DNA of 6,097 nt from assembly GCA_018830925.1 (NCBI GenBank), contig JAHJRK010000087.1, positions 1 to 6,097 of the forward strand, given 5' to 3'. Source of the DNA: Pseudomonadota bacterium (GTDB taxonomy: Bacteria > Desulfobacterota > Desulfobacteria > Desulfobacterales > RPRI01). Numbering within the stretch: position 1 is the stretch's first letter; every line of letters begins with the position of its first letter. The position numbers and the translations under genes were made by a program. This document shows, in pieces, positions 1 to 5,177 of the stretch. The notes beneath the pieces were generated by a model. It searched no databases and was not told the DNA's origin. It worked only from the letters and a program-made list of their open reading frames with translations.

Positions 1-128
1 CCGTATACCCTGGCGATACCATCACCAACAGACAAGACAACTCCTGTTTCGCTCAGCTCAACTTTCTTGTCATAATCCGCAATCTGACCTTTAATTATCT
101 GACTTATTTCTTCAGCTCTTAATTCCAT
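1..128 (-). CDS. atpA: F1 ATP synthase alpha subunit, N-terminal fragment
   Basis: This is the first 42 codons of the alpha subunit of F-type ATP synthase, cut by the left edge of the window. The alpha subunit forms the F1 hexamer with beta, and its N-terminus binds the delta (OSCP) subunit at the top of the stalk. The fragment starts MELRAEEISQIIKGQI and continues through VELSETGVVLSVGDGIARVY, which is the usual AtpA N-terminal helix followed by the start of the beta-barrel domain. The ATG (128-126) shares its A with the TAA stop of atpH (TAATG), and an AAGGAG-like ribosome site lies about 12 bases upstream. It is the fourth gene of the atp cluster here; gamma, beta and epsilon are expected beyond the edge. 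The nucleotide-binding part is outside the window. Confidence 0.95.
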   Translation of the reverse strand, partial: MELRAEEISQIIKGQIADYDKKVELSETGVVLSVGDGIARVY

Positions 129-679
129 TATACACTCTCACTCCTTTTTAAAGATTCTCTCATATTGAGCAATTGTGTTTTGATGCTACCATCCAAAACA
201 AGATCACCTATTCTGGAAACTACTCCGCCGATAAGACCGGGATCAATCCTGACATCCAGAACAATATCTTTACCTGTCTTTTTTGACAGGGTAGCACGGA
301 TCTTTTCAACGGTTTCGGATGTAAGCTCAGCAGCCGAAACCAGGCTGGCGCGAGCGACATTTTTCAGCTCATCGGCCAGCTTCTGATAAAATTCGTTGAT
401 AGTAACAAGAAACCCTATTCGACCCTTATCAAATAACAGAAAGAGGAAAGACCTGGTCGCTTTTGAAAGGCTCAGCTTTTCAATTACCAACTGCAATACT
501 TTTTTACGCGCCGCAGCATTATAAAGCGGGTTGGTCAGCGCCTGTTCAAGGCTTTTCTCTTTCGAAACCAGGCCTGCTAATCGATCCAGTTCCTGCCCGT
601 AGATTTCGGCCTTTCCGTCCTCTTTACCGATAAGCAGTAGCGCCTTAGCATAACGCCTTGATATAGCTAAATTTTTCAC
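128..679 (-). CDS. atpH: F1 ATP synthase delta subunit (OSCP)
   Basis: This encodes the 183-residue delta subunit, which caps the F1 head and ties it to the b/b' peripheral stalk. The length is normal for the family (about 175-185). The N-terminal helical bundle begins SRRYAKALLLIG (residues 7-18), matching the family's ARRYAxAL start. The most conserved block is at residues 146-170, DPGLIGGVVSRIGD followed by VLDGSIKTQL, the delta/OSCP C-terminal signature. The start codon is GTG (679-677), overlapping the TAG stop of atpF by one base (TAGTG) with a GGAAGGTGG purine stretch just upstream, so translation is probably coupled to atpF. The stop overlaps the atpA start in the same way. No defects are seen. 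Confidence 0.96.
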   Translation of the reverse strand: MKNLAISRRYAKALLLIGKEDGKAEIYGQELDRLAGLVSKEKSLEQALTNPLYNAAARKKVLQLVIEKLSLSKATRSFLFLLFDKGRIGFLVTINEFYQKLADELKNVARASLVSAAELTSETVEKIRATLSKKTGKDIVLDVRIDPGLIGGVVSRIGDLVLDGSIKTQLLNMRESLKRSESV

Positions 680-1284
680 TATGCCACCACCTTCCCTAAA
701 TATTCACTCACCAGTTGTTCCTGATCTTTTCCGGTTATTTTACTCTTTATTATCCCTTCTGCCTTTATAAGGGCTTTTTCGACCACCTCTTCCTGAAGTT
801 TCAGCCTTGCCTGCTTGAACTCATGCTCAATATTCCGGTGAGCCTGTTCCTCCAATTTCAAAGCGGCGGCTCCGGCAGCTTCAACTATTCTATTTTTTGC
901 CTCATTTCCCTGTTTTATTTGTTCGGCAATAATTTTTTCAGCGTCTTTATTAAGAAGAGCAAGCTTATCATTATATTGTGCAAGCTTTTTTTCAGCTTCC
1001 GCTTTCTTCGATTCCAGCTCGCTCAATTGCTCCTTTATTCCTTTGATGCGATCATTAAGAGCTCCTGAAGCAGGTTTCCGCAAGAGCAAAAAAAGACCAA
1101 CAGCCAGAACAACAAAATTCATAACCCGGTACGTATCCGTTGCCACCCATCCTTTGGGTCCGCCCTTTTGCCCACCTTCGCCTCCGGACGAACAAAAAAC
1201 GGCCCCTGCAAAAAACAGCAACAGGACCGACACAAAAAGCATAATAGCTGCGCAACGCTTCAATCTGATAAAAGGCATCTTCAT
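679..1284 (-). CDS. atpF: F0 ATP synthase b subunit with N-terminal signal-like extension
   Basis: This 201-residue protein is the b subunit of the peripheral stalk. Residues 1-30 form a basic then hydrophobic segment (RLKR, then about 17 hydrophobic residues ending FFAGAVF) that looks like a signal peptide, with a possible AGA cleavage site. A Gly/Lys-rich linker follows (33-45). The canonical b membrane helix is at about 54-69 (VMNFVVLAVGLFLLL), followed by RKP and a long charged coiled coil from about 75 to 185. Ordinary b subunits are about 155-165 residues and lack the first segment; the extension is, to my knowledge, typical of deltaproteobacterial b proteins. ATG1 is chosen over Met3 because GGGGAGGG sits about 7 bases upstream of it. 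The start overlaps the atpF' stop (TAATG). It should pair with b' as a heterodimer. Confidence 0.93.
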   Translation of the reverse strand: MKMPFIRLKRCAAIMLFVSVLLLFFAGAVFCSSGGEGGQKGGPKGWVATDTYRVMNFVVLAVGLFLLLRKPASGALNDRIKGIKEQLSELESKKAEAEKKLAQYNDKLALLNKDAEKIIAEQIKQGNEAKNRIVEAAGAAALKLEEQAHRNIEHEFKQARLKLQEEVVEKALIKAEGIIKSKITGKDQEQLVSEYLGKVVA

Positions 1285-1709
1285 TAAATAACCCTCCCCA
1301 GAATTTTTTGGCCGATAGCTGCGGCAAATGTATCAACTTCATTTTGCAGAGAAATTCTAACGCTTTCCGCATCCTTTGTAATTTTATCACGCATCTGAAC
1401 AAGATCTTCCTGGGCTTTTTTGTTTATTTTTTCAATCAATTGTTTTTCCTCGTTCTGGGCTGCAGATAACAAGGCTTCCTTTTCTTTCTGTCCTTTGACT
1501 CTCGCTTCTTTAATTCCCGAGGCGTAAGCTTCTTCTTTTTCCTGTGCATTTTTTCCGAAGTTTTCAATGCTCTGCTCAAGGCCGTCTATTTTTTCTTTTC
1601 TTTGCAAAAGAATTTTGCGGATTGGTTTGTACAGGACAACATTCATAGCCCAGATAAGGAAGAGAAAATTGATGATCTGTATAAAAACAGATTTATCAAC
1701 ATTAATCAT
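1284..1709 (-). CDS. atpF': F0 ATP synthase b' subunit
   Basis: This 141-residue protein is the second, shorter b-type subunit (b') of the ATP synthase stator. One membrane helix lies at residues 9-27 (FIQIINFLFLIWAMNVVLY) and is followed directly by KPIRKIL, the typical b/b' post-membrane motif (LYKPIxxxL). The remainder to about residue 138 is a highly charged coiled coil rich in Lys, Glu and Gln. The protein has no signal-like extension, in contrast to the neighbouring b. It is the first gene after the promoter in the rodA-atpF' spacer and has the best ribosome site in the window, GGAGGG 6 bases before the ATG. Its stop overlaps the atpF start by one base. Annotation pipelines may simply call it a second AtpF; the assignment to b' rests on its short length and gene order. 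Confidence 0.92.
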   Translation of the reverse strand: MINVDKSVFIQIINFLFLIWAMNVVLYKPIRKILLQRKEKIDGLEQSIENFGKNAQEKEEAYASGIKEARVKGQKEKEALLSAAQNEEKQLIEKINKKAQEDLVQMRDKITKDAESVRISLQNEVDTFAAAIGQKILGRVI

Positions 1710-1715
1710 ATAAAG

Positions 1716-1721
1716 CCCTCC
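1716..1721 (-). promoter_or_regulatory. Ribosome binding site of atpF'
   Basis: The minus strand reads GGAGGG here, 6 bases before the ATG of atpF' (1709-1707). It is the strongest Shine-Dalgarno match in the window. It fixes the start of the first gene of the coupled atp series. Confidence 0.85.
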
Positions 1722-1728
1722 ATCGCAG

Positions 1729-1744
1729 ATATTAGATATAATAT
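1729..1744 (-). repeat. AT-rich inverted repeat in the atp leader
   Basis: A perfect inverted repeat, ATATTA-TATC-TAATAT, lies in the predicted 5' leader of the atp transcript. It is about 7 bases upstream of the ribosome binding site. Being pure A/T in the arms, it would form only a weak hairpin. It may keep the leader open or act in mRNA stability, or be chance in AT-rich DNA. Confidence 0.35.
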
Positions 1745-1772
1745 TTTTATAATGATGGGTAAAATCTGGCGG

Positions 1773-1802
1773 TCTATAACACCAGTATCAGCAACTTGTC
1801 AA
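1773..1802 (-). promoter_or_regulatory. Predicted sigma70-type promoter of the atp genes
   Basis: On the minus strand a perfect -35 box TTGACA (1802-1797) is followed after 18 bases by TATAGA (1778-1773), preceded by TG one base upstream (TGTTATAGA), an extended -10 arrangement. Read as TTATAG, the spacing is the ideal 17. A stretch rich in A and T runs (about 1803-1832 on the same strand) lies upstream and resembles an UP element. Transcription would begin near 1767-1766, giving a leader of about 57 bases before atpF'. The position in the only sizeable spacer ahead of atpF' supports the call. It is predicted from sequence only. Confidence 0.72.
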
Positions 1803-1876
1803 AGGTTTTTTACAAAAAATTTATGCTTTTTAAATACAATTGGTTAAGCTCAATACGTCTTAAGTGATGGCAAATA

Positions 1877-2980
1877 TCATTCGAACAGATATCTTCTCAT
1901 GCTTATATTAAGCAATATGCCGATGCTTGCAAGAGTTGTAATAATTGAAGAGCCGCCATAGCTGATAAACGGCAGAGTCACTCCCACAACAGGCATCAAA
2001 CCCATAGCCATTCCGGTATTAACAACCACCTGCCAAGACAACATCGCTGAAATTCCAAAAGACAGGATAGTCCCGAACGGATCCCTGCATCCGTGAGTTA
2101 TTTTGAGACTCCATGTTATCAGCATAAAAAAAACAAGGATTAGAACCAGCGAACCGATAAAACCCCACTCCTCTGCAAGAACTGAAAAAATAAAATCCGT
2201 ATGCTGTTCCGGCAGAAAAGAAAGAGCGCTTTGAGTGCCTTTAAGAAACCCCTTGCCGGAAATCATACCGGAACCAATAGCAATTTTTGACTGTATAATA
2301 TGGTATCCTGCACCAAGAGGATCGTGTTCGGGATTTAAGAATGTCATAATTCTTTGCTTCTGGTAATCTTTGAGCAAAAACCAGACCATCGGAAGAATAA
2401 TTACACCGGTTGATATAATATAAATGAATGCTTTTCTTTCAATTTTTATAAACACCGACATCGATGCCGCTATGAGAAAAATAAGCATGGCCGTGCCCAG
2501 ATCCGGCTGCAGCATAATTAATATAAAAGGCACGATACTTAATAAAAAAGGAGTTAACAATCCCCCAATCGACAAACCTTTAATGTTTGCCGTTTTTGAA
2601 TAATACCGGGCAAGAACAATAATGACGGCGAGCTTGGCAAACTCAGACGGCTGAAATGAAAAAGGGCCAACCATCAGCCAGCGTTTTGATCCGCCGACAT
2701 GTTTCCCGACAAACAGTACCAGCACCAAAAGTAAAATGCTCAATCCATATATAAGAATAGACCATCTGTCCAATGCTTTGTAATTAAACAAAAAAGAGAT
2801 GATCATAACTCCGAAGCCTGCGCAATACCAGACGATTTGCTTCAAATATAGAGCATCCTGCACGTTAGATTTTCCGGCAGTAACAGCGCTGTATAGAGTC
2901 ATGATACCCATCAGCGAAAGGACAAATGTCAGGCCAAGTAATCTCCAGTCAAAGTTCTGGATGAGTCTGCGGTCGATCAT
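1877..2980 (-). CDS. rodA: Rod shape-determining protein RodA, SEDS peptidoglycan glycosyltransferase
   Basis: RodA polymerises lipid II into glycan strands during sidewall elongation, with PBP2 as its crosslinking partner in the inner membrane. The 367-residue protein (start MIDRRLIQNFDWRLL) is of normal length and has about ten hydrophobic segments. SEDS signatures are intact: GGSKRWLMVGPFSFQPSEFAK (residues 96-116), QPDLGTA (158-164), GAGYHIIQSKIAIGSG (223-238), PEQHTDFIF (257-265) and GVTLPFISYGGSS (333-345). Asp262 of HTDF aligns by motif with the essential Asp of E. coli RodA. The start is the ATG at 2980. A longer frame back to a GTG at 3070 is rejected because its 30 extra codons lie in an intergenic repeat. 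The Shine-Dalgarno match is poor (AGGA 14 bases away). The gene lies 145 bases after mrdA, and no clear terminator follows it. Confidence 0.95.
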   Translation of the reverse strand: MIDRRLIQNFDWRLLGLTFVLSLMGIMTLYSAVTAGKSNVQDALYLKQIVWYCAGFGVMIISFLFNYKALDRWSILIYGLSILLLVLVLFVGKHVGGSKRWLMVGPFSFQPSEFAKLAVIIVLARYYSKTANIKGLSIGGLLTPFLLSIVPFILIMLQPDLGTAMLIFLIAASMSVFIKIERKAFIYIISTGVIILPMVWFLLKDYQKQRIMTFLNPEHDPLGAGYHIIQSKIAIGSGMISGKGFLKGTQSALSFLPEQHTDFIFSVLAEEWGFIGSLVLILVFFMLITWSLKITHGCRDPFGTILSFGISAMLSWQVVVNTGMAMGLMPVVGVTLPFISYGGSSIITTLASIGILLNISMRRYLFE

Positions 2981-3002
2981 ATTGTATTCAATAATCCTGT
3001 TT

Positions 3003-3058
3003 GAACCGAAACAGCGAGTGAATTCTCCGCTGCTTGCGGCTGGGTTAGCGAGCAAATT
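3003..3058 (-). repeat. Dispersed intergenic repeat, copy 1 (mrdA-rodA spacer)
   Basis: On the minus strand this segment matches the plus-strand copy at 5104-5160 in 44 of 57 aligned columns, with one single-base gap. The layout is AATTTGCTCGC, then 23 bases containing the hairpin CCGC-AAGCA-GCGG, then AATTCACTCGC, CTGTTTCGGTTC-like end. The two 11-base direct repeats start 34 bases apart, exactly as in copy 2. It codes for nothing by itself, although one frame is open and in phase with rodA. It probably belongs to a family scattered through this genome. Confidence 0.75.
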
Positions 3059-3068
3059 AAAAACGGCC

Positions 3069-3102
3069 ACTATTCTCTATAGTCGAATCCGCCTCAGGCG
3101 GA
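3069..3102. repeat. Pair of adjacent palindromes downstream of mrdA
   Basis: Two hairpins sit side by side between the mrdA stop and the repeat copy 1. The first (3088-3102) is TCCGCCT-C-AGGCGGA, a 7+7 palindrome with a one-base centre. The second (3069-3083) is ACTAT-TCTCT-ATAGT. Neither is followed by a T run on the minus strand, so a Rho-independent terminator is unlikely. They may act as an mRNA 3'-end stabiliser after mrdA, or be part of a composite repeat together with copy 1. Confidence 0.6.
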
Positions 3103-3125
3103 CAGAATGACTTTTTACGAAGCCG

Positions 3126-5006
3126 TCAGTATTCGTCATAAACGATATTGTAATCTGCGACTACTCCGGCATTGTTACTGTTTTCGCTTTCAGGATTTAA
3201 ATAGCTTCTTATCAGCTCCCTTGCTATCGGTGCAGCAGTACTCGATCCGTGTTCGCCGTGTTCAACAATTACAGATACGGCAATTTTAGGGTCGGAAGAA
3301 GGAGCATAAGCAACGAACCATGCATGAGGCCTTAAATGCTGAGGCACTCTTTTTTTTTCGTCATCCCCTTCCTTTCTTCCAAAAACCTGCGCAGTCCCCG
3401 TTTTACCGCTCATTTCAATTCCTCCACCCGGGCGAGCGCCCCACGCTGTGCCGTAATTTTTATTGACCGCTTCCCACAAACTTTTACTTACAATATCAAT
3501 TGTGTTCTGGCTTATAGGAATATTACCCAGTATTTCAGGGCTGCTCTCTGTAATAAGCCGACCTTCAGGCGTCTCGATTCTTTTCATAACAACCGGCTTG
3601 ATTCTTTTTCCCCCGTTCGCAATGGAGGATATCAATACCAGCATCTGAATGGGGGTAACCAGATTATAACCCTGTCCTATAACTGCAGAAAGAGTCTCTC
3701 CGCTGCTCCAGGCAGTCCCGATACGCTTTTTCTTCCATATTGCCGACGGTATTAAACCTGCGCCCTCCTGCTCAAATCCGATACCGGTCGGAGCGCCAAG
3801 ACCGCAGGCTTTCGCATACCATGCGAGCTTATCTATATCAAGCCTCTGCCCAACATTATAAAAGAAGACGTCACAGGATTCTGCCAGAGCTCTGACTACA
3901 TTAACCGAACCATGCCCTCCCTTTTTCCAGCACCTGAATTCCCGGTTTCCGTATTTAATATAACCGGGACAATAAAATGAAGTATTTATATCTATAACCT
4001 TTTCTTCCAGAGCCGCAATTGAGGTCACAATTTTATAGGTCGAGGCGGGCGGGTACTCTCCTTTAATGGCTTTATTTTCCATCGGCCTGTTGGGCTGTGA
4101 TATAAGGATTTTCCACTCGTCATGCGTCAGGCCGCATACAAATTCATTGGGGTCAAAAGAAGGCTTGCTGGTCATAGCTAAAATCTGGCCGGAAGATGGT
4201 TCCATTGCCACAACAGCCCCTGCTTTTCCTTCCAAAAGTTCTTCAGCCTTTTTTTGAAGACGCTGATCAATGGTCAGATAAATGCTGTTTCCTGCTTCAG
4301 CATCAATATTTTCCAGAACCCGGACTACCTGACCCGAAACATTCACTTCAACCTGACGTCCCCCGCGCTTTCCAATCAGATAGTTTTCAAATGATTTTTC
4401 AATCCCGGACTTGCCGACAAAATCACCCGGTTTGTTTTTGAGATATTTTTTATCTTTCAGTTCGTTAGAACTTATTTCGCTTAAGTATCCTATGAGGTGG
4501 GCAGCGCTGTTCCGGTGCAGATAATATCTCTTAGGCTGAACATCAATTGAAACCCCCGGAAGCTCATACTTATGGGCCTCGACAGCGGCAAGAGCATTCC
4601 GCCCAATGTCCTGTTTCAATAAAACCGGCCTGTAGGAAGATATGCCTTTTATGCAGTCGGCTTTTGACGCCAATTCCCCGGCAGGCACACCAATATATTG
4701 AGAAAGCTTCTCCAGCGTCAATTTAACAGGCCTTGCATCATTTAATACTATACTGAGATTAAACGACGGCCGGTTATCAACAAGCAAAATCCCGTTGCGG
4801 TCGAAAATCAGCCCTCTTGGATATTCTATACGTTGCAGCCGTATGCAGTTGTTTTCAGAAAGCCGCCTGAACTCCTCTCCCTCGATAACCTGAAGATAAA
4901 ATAAACGCAGAAAAATTACAACGAATGCGGCGGTAACAAAATACATAACCCCCGACAAACGATGCCTGAACCATTCGCTGTCCGTACTTTTTATAAATTT
5001 GCTCAT
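3126..5006 (-). CDS. mrdA: Penicillin-binding protein 2, elongation-specific D,D-transpeptidase
   Basis: PBP2 crosslinks new peptidoglycan in the periplasm during elongation and works with RodA, MreC and MreD. The 626-residue protein has a short cytoplasmic tail, one membrane anchor (about 20-40), and the dimerisation/pedestal domain opening with YPRGLIFDRNG (62-72). The transpeptidase domain runs from about 260 to 605. Its catalytic motifs are complete: S322-T-Y-K325 (nucleophile Ser322), S377-C-D379, and K535-T-G-T-A-Q540. Cys346, Cys359, His365 and Cys378 have a spacing that suggests the structural zinc site described in other PBP2 proteins. The ATG at 5006 directly follows an in-frame TAG and has almost no Shine-Dalgarno (AGG two bases away). 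Class B PBP of division (FtsI) is excluded by the mreD/rodA context and the CxxH pattern. Repeat elements flank the gene on both sides. Confidence 0.96.
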   Translation of the reverse strand: MSKFIKSTDSEWFRHRLSGVMYFVTAAFVVIFLRLFYLQVIEGEEFRRLSENNCIRLQRIEYPRGLIFDRNGILLVDNRPSFNLSIVLNDARPVKLTLEKLSQYIGVPAGELASKADCIKGISSYRPVLLKQDIGRNALAAVEAHKYELPGVSIDVQPKRYYLHRNSAAHLIGYLSEISSNELKDKKYLKNKPGDFVGKSGIEKSFENYLIGKRGGRQVEVNVSGQVVRVLENIDAEAGNSIYLTIDQRLQKKAEELLEGKAGAVVAMEPSSGQILAMTSKPSFDPNEFVCGLTHDEWKILISQPNRPMENKAIKGEYPPASTYKIVTSIAALEEKVIDINTSFYCPGYIKYGNREFRCWKKGGHGSVNVVRALAESCDVFFYNVGQRLDIDKLAWYAKACGLGAPTGIGFEQEGAGLIPSAIWKKKRIGTAWSSGETLSAVIGQGYNLVTPIQMLVLISSIANGGKRIKPVVMKRIETPEGRLITESSPEILGNIPISQNTIDIVSKSLWEAVNKNYGTAWGARPGGGIEMSGKTGTAQVFGRKEGDDEKKRVPQHLRPHAWFVAYAPSSDPKIAVSVIVEHGEHGSSTAAPIARELIRSYLNPESENSNNAGVVADYNIVYDEY

Positions 5007-5040
5007 TGCCTATAAAATAACAATTGAAAGATTTTTAACT

Positions 5041-5080
5041 TTTGAAGATTCCCAGCAGCAAACTTCGGGGAATCTTCAAA
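5041..5080. repeat. 40-base hairpin upstream of mrdA
   Basis: The arms TTTGAAGATTCCC (5041-5053) and GGGAATCTTCAAA (5068-5080) are perfect 13-base complements. The stem can extend inward by five more positions with two mismatches, closing on the loop CAAA (5059-5062), so 16 of 18 positions pair. It lies about 34 bases upstream of the mrdA start. No T run follows on either strand, which argues against a standard terminator. It could be a REP-like element, an mRNA-processing or stability hairpin, or an attenuating structure between mreD and mrdA. Confidence 0.75.
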
Positions 5081-5103
5081 CGTAAGGACTATTTATCTGT
5101 TTT

Positions 5104-5160
5104 TATTTCGCTCGCCCACTCCACCACAAGCAGCGGTGATTTCGCTCGCTGTTACAGTTC
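5104..5160 (+). repeat. Dispersed intergenic repeat, copy 2 (mreD-mrdA spacer)
   Basis: This is the plus-strand counterpart of copy 1, in opposite orientation about 2.1 kb away. The direct repeat ATTTCGCTCGC occurs twice, starting 34 bases apart, and encloses CACCAC-AAGCA-GCGGTG, an imperfect hairpin with the same AAGCA loop as copy 1. The core AAGCAGCGG and the CTCGCTGTT end are identical between copies. The spacer it occupies is otherwise non-coding. Confidence 0.75.
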
Positions 5161-5177
5161 CATACACCGCAACCGCA

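Noticed and set aside
1055..1402. Minus-strand 115-codon frame overlapping atpF and atpF'
   Set aside because: It is an alternative frame of two well-supported ATP synthase genes and shows no family motifs.
1706..1723. Five-codon leader frame (ATG GAG GGC TTT ATA TGA) overlapping the atpF' start
   Set aside because: Its ATG merely precedes the GGAGG ribosome site and has no Shine-Dalgarno of its own; likely chance.
1805..1824. T-run and A-run dyad between rodA and the atp promoter as a terminator
   Set aside because: The only possible stem is T6/A6 with no G-C pairs, too weak for an intrinsic terminator; better explained as AT-rich DNA upstream of the promoter.
1602..1847. Plus-strand open frame of 81 codons across the atpF' start and the rodA-atpF' spacer
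   Set aside because: It overlaps atpF' in antisense and then covers the AT-rich promoter region; its protein has no recognisable domain and no good ribosome site was seen.
3107..3289. Plus-strand 60-codon frame over the end of mrdA
   Set aside because: Antisense to the mrdA C-terminus and starts inside repeat-rich spacer DNA; no support as a gene.
3336..3755. Plus-strand open frame of 139 codons inside mrdA
   Set aside because: It is antisense to the conserved transpeptidase domain, with a composition typical of a shadow frame and no family resemblance.
5041..5080. Rho-independent terminator after mreD
   Set aside because: The stem is strong, but no T run follows on either strand, so it is listed as a hairpin repeat instead.
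5104..5150. CRISPR-like array from the two ATTTCGCTCGC repeats
   Set aside because: Only two 11-base repeats occur, and the 23-base interval is itself conserved in the other copy at 3003-3058, unlike a spacer.
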